Below are positions 1 to 9,724 of a DNA stretch of 64,000 bases, piece after piece; position 1 is the first letter of the stretch, and the number at the start of each line of letters is the position of its first letter. Made by a program: the position numbers and the translations under genes. The DNA comes from Polyangiaceae bacterium (lineage in GTDB: Bacteria; Myxococcota_A; Polyangia; Polyangiales; Polyangiaceae), in the NCBI GenBank assembly GCA_016715885.1, contig JADJXL010000017.1, positions 62,001-126,000 of the forward strand, given 5' to 3'. A model generated the notes under the pieces. It made no database searches, was not told the DNA's origin, and saw only the letters and a list, made by a program, of their open reading frames with translations.

Positions 1-201
1 ACGGTGTATCGCCAGGCGTTTCGGATTCGGTTTCCACACAAGAAGGCGAGCGGCACGCCGACGATTTCGCCGCAAGCGACGTGGGTGGGGCTGCGCTTTG
101 CGGGAGCTCAAGGCAACAGCGAGCTGGTGTGGGCGCTGAAGGAATCAGGCACGCAGAAACAGTCACCGCTGGGCATTCCGACGACCATCGCGGCGCGGTG
201 A
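1..201 (+). CDS. C-terminal fragment of an unidentified protein (5' end outside window)
   Basis: The frame is open from the first base to a TGA at 199-201. The 66 visible residues read as a C-terminal tail (ending IPTTIAAR) with no recognisable domain. A GTG at position 4 could act as a start, but the frame is already open before it, so this is more likely the 3' end of a longer gene. It is followed at once by three palindromic repeats that separate it from the convergent gene on the minus strand. Function unknown. Confidence 0.45.
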   Translation, partial: TVYRQAFRIRFPHKKASGTPTISPQATWVGLRFAGAQGNSELVWALKESGTQKQSPLGIPTTIAAR

Positions 202-204
202 TTG

Positions 205-336
205 CCTCACCCCCTGACCCCCTCTCCACACGTGGAGAGGGGGAATAGGCCTCACCCCCTGACCCCCTCTCCACACGTGGAGAGGGGGAATAGGCCTCAC
301 CCCCTGGCCCCCTCTCCACACGTGGAGAGGGGGAAT
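205..336. repeat. Three tandem 45-bp palindromic repeats between convergent genes
   Basis: Three near-identical units start at 205, 250 and 295. Each contains CCCCCTCTCC-ACACGT-GGAGAGGGGG, a 10-bp perfect stem around a palindromic loop, preceded by CCTCACCCCCTG. The cluster lies between two convergent genes, where such stems could stop transcription from both sides. A related cluster lies at 28975-29199, also between convergent genes. Confidence 0.85.
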
Positions 337-340
337 TTCG

Positions 341-3300
341 TCAGCGTGAGAGCAGTTCGCCGACGATGGGAACGTTTTCAGCGAAGTCCAAAGCGAGCTT
401 GCGATCGCCAACCAGAAGCAGCGCACCTGACGAGGCCGCGCGAGACCAAAGCGGCGCCGCTGCACCTGCCCAAAGAGCTTCGGGGAACAGGAGCTCGCCC
501 GGACGAACATCGGCGACGACGGTTGCAGGATCGCCTTCGAGCACTTCGACGCTTCCGCCGACGACGAAGACGAGGCCCGGCATCGGCCCGTCTTCTTCGG
601 TGATCGTTTCTTCGGGTTCGAGCACTCGAACTGCGAGCCGCGCGAGCATGGCGTCACGCGTGGCGAGATCGACCTGCGCGAGAGCACCGAGCGTGAGTCC
701 GACGCGCGCTTGGAGTTCGTCCGATAGCGTTCGGCAACCTTGCTCGGCGCGCGGATGAGCACTGAAAGCGCTGTCGAAAACTTCGGACGACCAGCGGGAA
801 ATGGTGGCTCCAGCGCCACTGCCGATGATGCGCAGAGGGACCGGTTGTGCAAGCGACCCGCGCGAAGCAATGAACGAACGTGGCCCAGCGACCTTGGCCG
901 GAACGTCCAAATTCACCGCACAAACGGATACTTCGCCGGCGATCACGAGCACGGCGCCGAAGGCGGTGCGCGCTTCACCGGGTACGATGTCGTCGACGAT
1001 CGCGGTGCGAACGAGCGTGCGTTGAACGTCTTCGGGAAGTCCTGCGAATGGCTCGACTGCACGCAATTCGACGTTGCTGATCCTGAGCGAATCGACAGGA
1101 GGCGCAGCCGATTCTCGAGGCGGCGGAAGACTACTTTTGCTCGCGGTCGGCGCGGAAGGCGCAACCGAGGACCGCACGGCCTCGAATGCTGACTGCGATT
1201 TGGACTTGGAGAGGGGTGCACTCGGCGGAATCGAAAGTGGCCTTGGGGCGATGGATCCTGGGCGCGGAGGAGGCGCGGGCACACGAGGCGGAGCGACTGA
1301 TGGGCCGGGCTTTTTCGTGATTTCGAAGAGCGGTTTCGTTCCGGGCGCGGGGGGCGGTATCGAAGTTTTTCGTCCCACTGCCGCCGCTTCGGCTTCGGCT
1401 TGCATGAGTGCAGCGACTGTCGTGCCGCTCGGCAACGTGTCGGTGAACATGCGGCGGGAAGCATCTTCCTCGGCGGGGGGAGGCGCATCGGCTGGAGCAT
1501 TGTGCCGAGGTGCTGGAGGCGCGGGTCGGCCCAAAGCGCCGGAAGGAAGCTTGGGCGCTGGTGGAATCGTCGGACGCCGCACGGAGGGGCGCGGCGCCGT
1601 CGGCACGATGTCCGATGCGGGGGCCTGTTCGGGCGTGGGCACATCGCTCGACGCTTTCGCGTCCTGCGGCGGCGCTGGGGTAGCCGCAGGCTCGACGGAT
1701 GCAGCGAGCGGAGTCGGTGGCGTCGGCCTGCGAGGAGCCTGGGATGCGTCCGCGTCTTCGCTTGGTGGCGGCGGTGTTGGCGCTTTGGTTGTAACAGGCG
1801 CTACCGGTGGAGGCGGCTGTGTTGGAACTTTGGCAGACGTAGGCGGTGGTGGAGGCGCGGGCGTCGGGCTTTTTGCCGACGTTGGCGCGGCGGGTGGCGG
1901 TGGCGGCGGCGTCGGTGCCTTCGCTGAAGTTGGAGCGGCTGCAGGCGCCGGTGCCGCGGGAGGAGGCGGCTGTGTGGGTGCCTTCGTCGATGGCGGCGCG
2001 GGTGCCACTGCAGGGGGCGTTGGCGTTGGCGCCGAAGCGCCGGGCGGCAATGGCGGCGGTCGAGCCCCGGCGGGAGCTGCACCCGGCGAGCGTGGAGGCA
2101 GAGGTGGTGGCGTTGCAGGCGAGCCGGTACGCGCGGCGGCCGGCACGGGAGGTGCCTGGGCCAAACCCGTGCCGCCGATGACGGGGCCGCCTTGATGCTT
2201 TTTGCCAAGCATTTCGGCAAGCGTCGGAGCTGACGTGAGAACGTCGTCTTCGTCCTCGTCGAGCAGCGGTCTTGCACGAGGTCGCGCTGCACCTTCGGTC
2301 GCAGCTTGCCGGCGTCGCATTTCGCGCGGCGAGACCTCGTGGGTGCTCGCTTCGGACCACGGATCGAGGATGGGCGTGCGAAGCACCTTGCGTTTCGTGG
2401 CAGCGGCAGGAACTGGCGTCGCAACCGGTGCAGACGCGGCTGCAGGGGATGGAACTGGCGTCGCAACCGGTGCAGACGCGGCTGCAGGGGATGGAACTGG
2501 CGTTGCAACCGTTGCAGGCGCGATTGCGGCGGCTGGAGCGGGCGCGGCTGCCGTTGCGGGTGCGGTTGCGGCGGATGGAACCGGCGCGGCTGCCGTTGCG
2601 GGTGCGGTTGCGGCGGATGGAACCGGCGCGGCTGCCGTTGCGGGTGCGGTTGCGGCGGATGGAGCGGGCGCGGCTGCCGTTGCGGGTGCGGTTGCGGCGG
2701 ATAGAGCCGGCACGGCTGCCGTTGCTGGCGCTGCGGGCGATGGAATTGGGGCTGCAACCGTTGCAGGTGCGATTGCGGCGGATGGAGCCGGCGTTGCAAC
2801 CGTTGCAGGTGCGGGAGGCGGCACGGCAGCGCGCCCATCGTCGGCGGACGGCCAGTCATCGTCCGATACCGCCGGCGGTGCAACCGCACGGGCAGGCGCA
2901 TCGGACGGCGGCCGCTGAGGCGGCACAACCGCGGGCATTGCGGGTTGCGTTTTCGATCGAAGTCCAATCGGTTGCGGCCGGAGGCTGCCGGGCGACACGG
3001 AAGGCGGCGGCTTTACGGAAGCAGCGGGCACCGATGGGACGGGAGTCTGCCGTGCAGACACGGGTGATGCGGTTGGCGCTGCAGGTGCAGGCGTGGGAGC
3101 AGCCGCGGCGGGAGGCATCGTTGGCGGCGTGGGAGCAGGCGCGGCCGCAGGGGGCATCGTTGGCGGCGTAGGAGCAGCCGCGGCAGCAGGCGCAGCAGGT
3201 GGAGGCGACGCGGCGGGCGCGAGCGGGGCAAGCGGAGGAATGGCCAGCGGGGGAAGCGCGGCTGACGGAGGTGGGGTGGAGCCATCGACGACGATCTCGA

Positions 3301-3598
3301 ACGACGAAATGGGCGCCGCTTCCGAGACGGGAGCTGGTTCCTCCGCTGGCATCGCAACGGGTAAAGCCGACGTCGCGTGAAGTGCTTTCTCGAGCTCCGG
3401 CAGGTACATGCCGAGTTCTGATGCGCGAAAGGGATTGCCCGCTGCTTCAGCGGCCTCGGCTGCACGGCGTATCCACACGATCGCGTCTCGCCGCTCGCCT
3501 CGCGCCCAGAGCGCACTCGCGGTCGAGAGTCCCCAAACGACATCCTCCGAGTCGTCGGATCGCGGTTCGGGAAGTTTTACCGAGTACTCGGCCATCAC
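341..3598 (-). CDS. Long Pro/Ala-rich protein with two C-terminal cyclic-nucleotide-binding-like domains
   Basis: The 1085-residue protein starts with a short helical region (about 1-75, rich in Ala/Glu, TPR-like). About 750 residues of low-complexity Pro/Ala/Thr sequence follow, then a folded C-terminal part from about residue 840. That part has two consecutive beta-rich blocks (starting near LRAVEPFAGLPEDVQ and LGALAQVDLATRDAMLARL) that resemble the leader helix and barrel of cyclic-nucleotide-binding domains. The usual phosphate-binding cassette is not obvious, so ligand binding is doubtful. Start: GTG at 3598 is immediately followed by ATG at 3595; either is possible. The linker contains 42-nt coding repeats. 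A cytoplasmic regulatory or scaffold role is inference only. Confidence 0.75.
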   Translation of the reverse strand: MMAEYSVKLPEPRSDDSEDVVWGLSTASALWARGERRDAIVWIRRAAEAAEAAGNPFRASELGMYLPELEKALHATSALPVAMPAEEPAPVSEAAPISSFEIVVDGSTPPPSAALPPLAIPPLAPLAPAASPPPAAPAAAAAPTPPTMPPAAAPAPTPPTMPPAAAAPTPAPAAPTASPVSARQTPVPSVPAASVKPPPSVSPGSLRPQPIGLRSKTQPAMPAVVPPQRPPSDAPARAVAPPAVSDDDWPSADDGRAAVPPPAPATVATPAPSAAIAPATVAAPIPSPAAPATAAVPALSAATAPATAAAPAPSAATAPATAAAPVPSAATAPATAAAPVPSAATAPATAAAPAPAAAIAPATVATPVPSPAAASAPVATPVPSPAAASAPVATPVPAAATKRKVLRTPILDPWSEASTHEVSPREMRRRQAATEGAARPRARPLLDEDEDDVLTSAPTLAEMLGKKHQGGPVIGGTGLAQAPPVPAAARTGSPATPPPLPPRSPGAAPAGARPPPLPPGASAPTPTPPAVAPAPPSTKAPTQPPPPAAPAPAAAPTSAKAPTPPPPPPAAPTSAKSPTPAPPPPPTSAKVPTQPPPPVAPVTTKAPTPPPPSEDADASQAPRRPTPPTPLAASVEPAATPAPPQDAKASSDVPTPEQAPASDIVPTAPRPSVRRPTIPPAPKLPSGALGRPAPPAPRHNAPADAPPPAEEDASRRMFTDTLPSGTTVAALMQAEAEAAAVGRKTSIPPPAPGTKPLFEITKKPGPSVAPPRVPAPPPRPGSIAPRPLSIPPSAPLSKSKSQSAFEAVRSSVAPSAPTASKSSLPPPRESAAPPVDSLRISNVELRAVEPFAGLPEDVQRTLVRTAIVDDIVPGEARTAFGAVLVIAGEVSVCAVNLDVPAKVAGPRSFIASRGSLAQPVPLRIIGSGAGATISRWSSEVFDSAFSAHPRAEQGCRTLSDELQARVGLTLGALAQVDLATRDAMLARLAVRVLEPEETITEEDGPMPGLVFVVGGSVEVLEGDPATVVADVRPGELLFPEALWAGAAAPLWSRAASSGALLLVGDRKLALDFAENVPIVGELLSR
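2400..2830 (-). repeat. In-frame 42-nt (14-residue) minisatellite in the Pro/Ala linker
   Basis: Within the Pro/Ala-rich gene, a 42-nt unit is repeated: about two units of one type near 2410-2510 and about four of another near 2530-2700, with degenerate copies to 2830. The unit is a multiple of three, so changes in copy number keep the frame. It encodes Ala/Pro/Thr/Val repeats such as ATAAAPVPSAATAP. Confidence 0.7.
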
Positions 3599-3766
3599 CT
3601 GACCCCTACCATAGGCCGTTTCGAATCAATCCTGGAAGTCTCGCTGGACGTTCGAGCCTAACGCCTTTCGAGAATCCGGACGAATTATCGGCAGAAGTGA
3701 TGCCGGTCAGATTGGAACGAGGTTCCGATTCGTCCCGGGGGGTATGGGGGGCAGAGCAGTCGGCTC

Positions 3767-3793
3767 GTCTTTTGGGGCGTAGCCCCAAAAGAC
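3767..3793. terminator. Perfect 12-bp hairpin, possible terminator
   Basis: GTCTTTTGGGGC and GCCCCAAAAGAC flank a 3-nt loop (GTA), a perfect inverted repeat. It lies in the 387-bp gap between a 264-nt gene and the Pro/Ala-rich gene, both on the minus strand, and could end transcription of the former. The arms end in T/A runs. It resembles the TTGGGGC...GCCCCAA dispersed repeats found elsewhere in the window. Confidence 0.5.
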
Positions 3794-3843
3794 TTATAGA
3801 GCCGCCTGCGAGCCCCCCATCGTGACTAGCCTCGCGAAGCGCG

Positions 3844-3940
3844 CGTCCCACGCGCGCGAAGCGAGCGTCCCAAATCAAGACCCGGTTCCAAAATTGAGCG
3901 TCCCACGCGCGCGAAGCGAGCCCCCCAAATCGAGACCCGC
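3844..3940. repeat. Two 42-bp direct repeats in an intergenic gap
   Basis: Units at 3844-3885 and 3899-3940 share CGTCCCACGCGCGCGAAGCG followed by similar sequence through CAAATC(A/G)AGACCCG. They fill most of the non-coding stretch after the small gene at 3987-4250. No coding gene is convincing between 3599 and 3986. Confidence 0.6.
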
Positions 3941-3986
3941 TGGCAGATGTTCGTCCACACAAACCCGCCCCGGACAAACCGTCGGG

Positions 3987-4250
3987 TCAGCGTCCGCGAC
4001 GGCGCTTCGCGACAGGTGCGGGTTTACCCGCGACCGCATGCACGCCGTTCGTCCCTTCCCCACGAAGCTCGGCGCAACGACGGCACATCTCCTCGACTCC
4101 TACGATCGACACCGGTTCACCCGGCATTCGACGCGCAAGCCAGCCAATGAGCGTGAGGCCAGCTTCACGGGCCTCCGCCGGGATCGATGTCTCCCGAAGC
4201 AAGCTCGCGATCTGGCCAATCAACCGCGTGCGTTCCTCTTCACACGCCAT
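3987..4250 (-). CDS. Small hypothetical protein (87 aa)
   Basis: A charged soluble protein with no signal peptide or membrane segment. It begins MACEEERTRLIGQIASLL, continues as amphipathic helices to about residue 65, and ends in a basic Lys/Arg tail (AKRRRGR). It lies 49 bp downstream of the ftsK-like gene on the same strand and may be co-transcribed with it. A helical, DNA-associated or regulatory role would fit but is not shown. No family recognised. Confidence 0.55.
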   Translation of the reverse strand: MACEEERTRLIGQIASLLRETSIPAEAREAGLTLIGWLARRMPGEPVSIVGVEEMCRRCAELRGEGTNGVHAVAGKPAPVAKRRRGR

Positions 4251-4299
4251 CTTCGCGCGGTCTGTCTAGCACGCTCGTACGGAAAGCAAAGCAACTCGA

Positions 4300-7200
4300 T
4301 CACAACGGAGCGATGAGCACTTCACGGTCCTTGGCACCGTTGGCCGGTCCGACGATCCCTCGTCGTTCCATTGCCTCCACCATTTTTGCTGCACGGTTGT
4401 ACCCAACGCCCAACTTGCGCTGAATCCACGACGTCGAACACCGACGCGTCTCCGCCACGATCCGTACCGCAGCGTCGTACATCGGATCGTTCTCCGTGTC
4501 GTTGTCCTCTTCCTTGCCGTCTTCATCGCGCGGCTTGAGGATTGCCTCGTCGTAAACAGGCTCGCCCTGAGCGCGTAGGAAGTCCGTGATTCGCTGCACC
4601 TCCTCCTCGCTCACGAAGGGGCACTGCACGCGCCGCGTGTCCGTCGCGCCGTTCATCTTCACGAGCATGTCGCCGCGACCCAAAAGATGCTCGGCACCTT
4701 GCTCGTCGAGGATCGTTCGACTGTCGACCTTCTGCGCCACGCGGAACGCAATGCGCGTCGGGAAGTTGGCCTTGATCATGCCCGTGATCACGTCGACGCT
4801 CGGACGCTGCGTCGCCAAAATCACGTGCATCCCTGCAGCTCGCGCCTTCTGCGCAAGACGCGCCACGCTCGCTTCCACATCCTTGCCCTGCTGCATCATC
4901 AAGTCCGCAAACTCGTCGACCACGATCACGATGTACGGAAGCTTCTCCGGCATCGCCACGTCCGATCCATCCTTCGCTGCGGGCACTTCCACTTCGAGAC
5001 CTTCAGCCGAGATCGCTGCGACCTTCGCGTTCGCTGGAGGCTTCGGCGGACGCGCTTCACCACGTTCGACCTTCTCCACCCACGCGTTGTATGTGCCGAT
5101 GTTCTTCGTCCCCGCGTTCGCAAAGAGCTGATACCGCCGCTCCATCTCGTCGACCGCCCACTTCAGCGCGTTCGACGCTTGCTTCATGTCCGTAACGACC
5201 GGCAAGAGCATGTGCGGAATCCGATCGAACGGCGCAAGCTCCACGACCTTCGGATCGATCATCAACATGCGCAGCTCCGCCGGCGACTTCCGAAAGAGCA
5301 AGCTCACGAGCATCACGTTGAGGCCCACGCTCTTTCCAGCACCCGTTGCACCTGCAACGATCACGTGCGGCATCGACGCAAGATCCGCAAAGTAGGGAGC
5401 TCCAACGATGTCGCGCCCGAGCACGCACGGCAGCGGTGCTTTGAGCTCCAAGAATCGCCGATCCTCGACGAGCTCACGCATCGACACCGGCACGCGCCGA
5501 TCGTTCGGCAGCTCGAACCCGATACGGTTCTTCCCAGGAATCGGCGCGATGATGCGCACCTTCCGCGACAAACCCAACGCGAGATCATCCGCAAGGCTCG
5601 CTACCTTGGACACCTTCGTTCCAGCCGCAGGAGCTACCTCGAACGTCGTCACCGTCGGTCCAGGATGAATCTCCTCGACCTTTCCACTCACGCCGTAGTC
5701 GGCGAGCGTCTTCTCCAAGAGCCCGGCGTTTTCACGAAGCGTGTCTTCGTCCACCACGATGCACTCGTCACCCGGAGGTTCGAGCATCGTCGTCGATGGC
5801 AACGTGAAGCCCTTGCCAAACGATGGCACGACCTTGACGACCTCGCGCACCTTGGCTTTTTCCAAGGTAACCGGCTTCGACACTTCCGCAGCAGACGCCG
5901 CAACGACCGCCACAGGCTCGGGCGAATCCGATTCGTCCATCGGTTCGTCATTCAGGAACAGCCCACCCGGTTCGTCCTGGCCATCCTCCGCGTCGTCGTC
6001 ATCATCGACGTGCACCGTACGCTCGACGATCGGCTGCGGTGCAACTGCACGCACCGGCGGCGGCGTCACCGTCTTCTTCACCGCGCGCGGTCGCTCCACG
6101 ACGTCTTCCTGAACGGGCGCGTCTTCCACGAGCGCGGCCGACGCCTCTACCTTCTTCGCCTTCGCTCCGTCTTCAGCGGACACCTCGACCATCTCGGCGC
6201 GCACCGTCTTCGCCACACGCTCGGCCCGAGGCTCCGCGACTTCAGCCTTGCGAGACTTCGTCGCCCGAGGTGACCCACCACCTCGAACGGCAGGCTTGTC
6301 GCTCGGAGGCACGACGGCCGCATCGAAGAGCTCGTCCGGCGCATTCATGTCCGCAGCCGCCACGATCGCATCCGGGTTGGCCGGCGGAGCAACGATGGCC
6401 GGTCCGCGTTTGTCTTCCGGAACGACCGCTTTCGCTGCCGGCTTCGCCGCGTCGACCGGCGCAGCCTCGAGTCCAACCGTTGCAGCAGCAACCTTCACGA
6501 CAGGCTTCGCTGCGTCCGCGACCGCCGCCTTCACGACACGCTTCGGCTCCTCGGCGCGCGCAATCTTCACGACAGGCTTGGCCTCGTCGTTTCGCACGAT
6601 CTTCGCCGCAGGCTTCGCATCGTCGGCCACCTTGACCGCCTCCGACGGAACCGGCGTCGTTGCACCGAGCGCAATTGCGTCGCCGTGATCGCTCGATGGC
6701 GAGCTCGGCACTCCGTCCGCGTTCGTCTCGTTTGTCGCAGCTTGCTTGCTCGAAGCCGCACGCTTTTTGCGTTGCGGTTTGTCCGCTTCGCCGGACGCAG
6801 ATGCTTCGCCTTCGAACGGTTTGTCTTTCCGATGCTGCGCGGAATCGTCCGTCAGCACCGTAATGACCACGTCGGTGGGCGACGGCGTCAGGTTTTTCGC
6901 GACGCTCGTTCGATCCTTTGCATCCGTCGCGTCCGCGGCTTTTTCGATCTCCCGCACGCGCCGAAGCGCTTTCAAGATCGCCCCCAGCCCAAACGCTCCA
7001 CGCTCACCGAGCTTGGCGAAGAACGCGCGCACTTGCGCCACGAGCTCGATGAACGAGAACGTCGCGCGCTGCACGAGGATGAGCGACACGATCGTCAGAC
7101 CGATGATGTACGAGCCGATCGCGGAGAACAGCGATCGCATCACCTCGCCAAACAGTTCCCCCACGCTGCCACCGAGCGGCAGTGCACCGAAGGCCGTGGC

Positions 7201-7650
7201 CATCGGAAACGCGACGTGCGCGAGCGCTGCGAGGATGACGAGCACGACGATGTCGCCACCGAGGCGCGCGACGCTTGCACGAGACGGTTTGCCCCCGAGC
7301 AGTGGTCCCGCGAGCACCGAAAGCTCGAGCGGAATGGTCCAGGCGGCGATGCCAAACGCTCCTGAAAACAAGCTCGAAAAGGCTTCCCCCACGGGACCGA
7401 CCCAGTTGGGCCCCGTCACTTCGGGGCGCATCGGATCAGCCTCGAACGACGCCAGCGCGAGCACGGAATAGAGCGCGGAAGCGAGCAGCACGAGGGCTGC
7501 TGCTTCGCGGGCGTACGTATGCATCGGGCGCGCTGCGGTCGCGTGAGCAGTCGAGCTGCCATCCTGCTTCTTTTTCGTGGTCGAAGCGGCCTGTTCTGCG
7601 GGAGCGGAAGCAGCCGGCGCACGACGAGGAGCGAAGAGGGGAACGGCCAT
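4300..7650 (-). CDS. ftsK: DNA translocase FtsK/SpoIIIE
   Basis: Septum-anchored ATPase that pumps chromosomal DNA toward dif/terminus during division. Residues about 45-225 hold four hydrophobic segments. Residues about 225-640 form a long acidic/Ala/Val-rich linker. The C-terminal motor has Walker A GATGAGKS near residue 770 and Walker B IVIVVDEFADLMM near 908, followed by LATQRPSVDVITGMIKANFP. The last ~65 residues form the winged-helix gamma domain (DPMYDAAVRIVAETRR...), which in this family reads KOPS sites. At 1116 residues it is longer than E. coli SpoIIIE-type relatives because of the linker. ATG start at 7650. No frameshift seen. Confidence 0.97.
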   Translation of the reverse strand: MAVPLFAPRRAPAASAPAEQAASTTKKKQDGSSTAHATAARPMHTYAREAAALVLLASALYSVLALASFEADPMRPEVTGPNWVGPVGEAFSSLFSGAFGIAAWTIPLELSVLAGPLLGGKPSRASVARLGGDIVVLVILAALAHVAFPMATAFGALPLGGSVGELFGEVMRSLFSAIGSYIIGLTIVSLILVQRATFSFIELVAQVRAFFAKLGERGAFGLGAILKALRRVREIEKAADATDAKDRTSVAKNLTPSPTDVVITVLTDDSAQHRKDKPFEGEASASGEADKPQRKKRAASSKQAATNETNADGVPSSPSSDHGDAIALGATTPVPSEAVKVADDAKPAAKIVRNDEAKPVVKIARAEEPKRVVKAAVADAAKPVVKVAAATVGLEAAPVDAAKPAAKAVVPEDKRGPAIVAPPANPDAIVAAADMNAPDELFDAAVVPPSDKPAVRGGGSPRATKSRKAEVAEPRAERVAKTVRAEMVEVSAEDGAKAKKVEASAALVEDAPVQEDVVERPRAVKKTVTPPPVRAVAPQPIVERTVHVDDDDDAEDGQDEPGGLFLNDEPMDESDSPEPVAVVAASAAEVSKPVTLEKAKVREVVKVVPSFGKGFTLPSTTMLEPPGDECIVVDEDTLRENAGLLEKTLADYGVSGKVEEIHPGPTVTTFEVAPAAGTKVSKVASLADDLALGLSRKVRIIAPIPGKNRIGFELPNDRRVPVSMRELVEDRRFLELKAPLPCVLGRDIVGAPYFADLASMPHVIVAGATGAGKSVGLNVMLVSLLFRKSPAELRMLMIDPKVVELAPFDRIPHMLLPVVTDMKQASNALKWAVDEMERRYQLFANAGTKNIGTYNAWVEKVERGEARPPKPPANAKVAAISAEGLEVEVPAAKDGSDVAMPEKLPYIVIVVDEFADLMMQQGKDVEASVARLAQKARAAGMHVILATQRPSVDVITGMIKANFPTRIAFRVAQKVDSRTILDEQGAEHLLGRGDMLVKMNGATDTRRVQCPFVSEEEVQRITDFLRAQGEPVYDEAILKPRDEDGKEEDNDTENDPMYDAAVRIVAETRRCSTSWIQRKLGVGYNRAAKMVEAMERRGIVGPANGAKDREVLIAPL

Positions 7651-7917
7651 AACTACCTGTACCTAACTTTGCCTACCTATACGCACTTGTAGTCATGTGC
7701 AAGTTGTTGTGGGCAACGCGGGTGGGTAGCGAGGGATTTGGCGATCGGCGGTACAGGATGGGTGGGTGTCTCGGTGGTGGGTGGTGTGTCGGAAAGCCTT
7801 TAGGTTTGAGGGGGTTTGAAGAAACGACCCAAAATTCTTTGAGCTTGGGAGGGCGTGGGCGTTACCATCCCCGTCGATCCCGGCATGCGAATTGATGAAG
7901 AAGCACGGCGACGCCCG

Positions 7918-9570
7918 ATGAAGGTGTCGATGATTGCGCTGTGTATCGCGGCGCTGGGCTCGGCATTGGGCCTTCTGGGGTGCCGAGTCGACGAAAACGA
8001 CGTCCATCGGTGGGAGGGCACGGTTCAAGGGCCAAAGAAACTTTGCGCCGTGTTGCTTCACGACAAGTACGAAACGTCGCTGCGCGTCGAGTCGGCGCTG
8101 GCCATCATTCGGATGAAACCCCGTTCGGGTCGGAGGCTGGCTTTCACGCAAATCGATTCGGACGTGGAGGCGGAAAACCCGACCTGCAAGGGAAGCCTCG
8201 TCGATGTGCTTTCGGCCCTCGAGCCGGAAGCGCAGAAGGCGATCGTCGGGCCGCTCGTGTCGTCGATCATCGTCGAGCTGAAGAAGCCGCCGCCGGTCTA
8301 CAAAGAGGGTGAGCCGATTCCGACGGACGGATCGATTCCGTACAAGGACGCGGCGTATGCCCTGTTGATGGCCGACAAGCCGGTGCTGATTTCGGACGAG
8401 GCGCAGAAAAAGGACCTCAAGATCGCGCTCACCGAATGGGCCATGGCGGACTTCGAGCATCGCTTGGAAGCTCGGGGTCAAGCGTCGAGCATGGACCAAG
8501 TGCTTCGGGCCGTGGGGTCGGAGGCCGTCGCGGGGCTACCCAAGTTGATGGTGCGAGACGCACGCAAGCTCGGGGAGATGTCGATTCTCGTCGCGGACAT
8601 TGGGGACGAGAAGGCCAAGGAAGCGGCTTCGGCGGCGTTGGTCGAAGCGGCCCAGTGGGTCCTCGGCGAAGACTGGGCGAAGGTTCGGACGAAAGAACTC
8701 GAGAAGCAGAACGCCGATCAGAAGCTCACGCCGACGCCCGAGCAGTTCAAGAAGCAGCTCGAGACGCTTCAGGACGACGAGCTGATGAAGTTATTCCAAG
8801 CGCTTCGTCGGGTCGGGGGTCGGCCTGCGGTCGACTTTGCGCTCGGGTTCGCAGCGCGCAAGGACCAGAGTGACAAACGGCGGCAAACGGCGCTGGCGGC
8901 GCTCGATGCGACGGGAAAACCGGGCAAGCCCAAGTCGCTCGACAAGAGCAACCCCGACGACGTCAAGCGTCTCGTGGAGATCGCCGGCAGCGACGCGCCC
9001 GACGTGGTGCTCGATCAAGCGTTTCGTCGTCTCGGCGAAATGCCTCGCGAGGTTGTTGCGGACAAACTGTACGGTCTTTTCAAGACGGACAAATGGAAAG
9101 TTCGTCGTGCCGCTGCCGCAACGCTCCTGAAGTTGTCGAACGTCAAGCACATTGGTGAGTTCTTGAAAGCGTTGCCCGATGGCAAGCCGTTCGCGATGGG
9201 CGAAGCCCTCACGTATGGCGCGCTTCTCGGCGAGCTCAAAGAGGGCAAGCCGCTCGACGAATTGAAGCCATTCATGAACTCGGGCACGCCTGCTGCTCGT
9301 ACCAGCGCGATTGCGTATTACTTCACTTACGGAACATCTGCGGAGCTACCCGACCTCGCACCACTGCTCGTCGATGGTGAATGGGGCCCGGCCCCAGCTC
9401 CGAGTTGTGATACCGATCCCGAATGCAAGTGGATCTGCGAAGTCCCGAAAGAGGGCGAGCAGGGGCGCGAGCAGAAGGAGATCAAGACGATTAGCGACTT
9501 CGTTCGCTATTGCATCCAGCCGGCCATGAAGGAGCGCAAGCCCGAGGCTGGCAAGGAGCAGAAGAAGTGA
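7918..9570 (+). CDS. HEAT-repeat-like lipoprotein
   Basis: From the ATG at 7918 the protein has a lipoprotein signal ending in LGLLGC, so export and lipid anchoring are likely. The frame is open 63 nt further upstream with other starts at 7855 and 7885, but only the 7918 start puts the signal peptide at the N-terminus. The mature part is alpha-helical with repeated blocks (for example VRRAAAATLLKLSNVKHI near residue 400) typical of HEAT/ARM-like repeats. It ends with a Cys-containing segment (CDTDPECKWICEVP) and a Lys/Glu-rich tail. A role as an outer-membrane or periplasmic scaffold is inference. Confidence 0.8.
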   Translation: MKVSMIALCIAALGSALGLLGCRVDENDVHRWEGTVQGPKKLCAVLLHDKYETSLRVESALAIIRMKPRSGRRLAFTQIDSDVEAENPTCKGSLVDVLSALEPEAQKAIVGPLVSSIIVELKKPPPVYKEGEPIPTDGSIPYKDAAYALLMADKPVLISDEAQKKDLKIALTEWAMADFEHRLEARGQASSMDQVLRAVGSEAVAGLPKLMVRDARKLGEMSILVADIGDEKAKEAASAALVEAAQWVLGEDWAKVRTKELEKQNADQKLTPTPEQFKKQLETLQDDELMKLFQALRRVGGRPAVDFALGFAARKDQSDKRRQTALAALDATGKPGKPKSLDKSNPDDVKRLVEIAGSDAPDVVLDQAFRRLGEMPREVVADKLYGLFKTDKWKVRRAAAATLLKLSNVKHIGEFLKALPDGKPFAMGEALTYGALLGELKEGKPLDELKPFMNSGTPAARTSAIAYYFTYGTSAELPDLAPLLVDGEWGPAPAPSCDTDPECKWICEVPKEGEQGREQKEIKTISDFVRYCIQPAMKERKPEAGKEQKK

Positions 9571-9724
9571 CCTTGGGCAGGCGGCTCGACCCATTGCGCC
9601 GGTCTTCGGCTTCGCGCCCCACGCGACAGCAGATTTCCAGCGCAATTTCCGATATTTACGTCATGCCGCAGTCCTTCCGAACCTCACCGCACGGCCCAGA
9701 ACCATCGACGACGATTAGGGAAAA

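Noticed and set aside
1074..2918. Plus-strand Gly-rich genes
   Set aside because: They are antisense frames of the Pro/Ala-rich gene; Gly-rich runs arise from the reversed Pro codons.
3606..3977. Minus-strand gene of 123 residues
   Set aside because: It spans the hairpin at 3767-3793 and the direct repeats at 3844-3940, and gives repeat-derived low-complexity protein.
4687..6273. Plus-strand 528-residue frame
   Set aside because: Lies opposite ftsK and gives an Arg/His-rich product with no domain.
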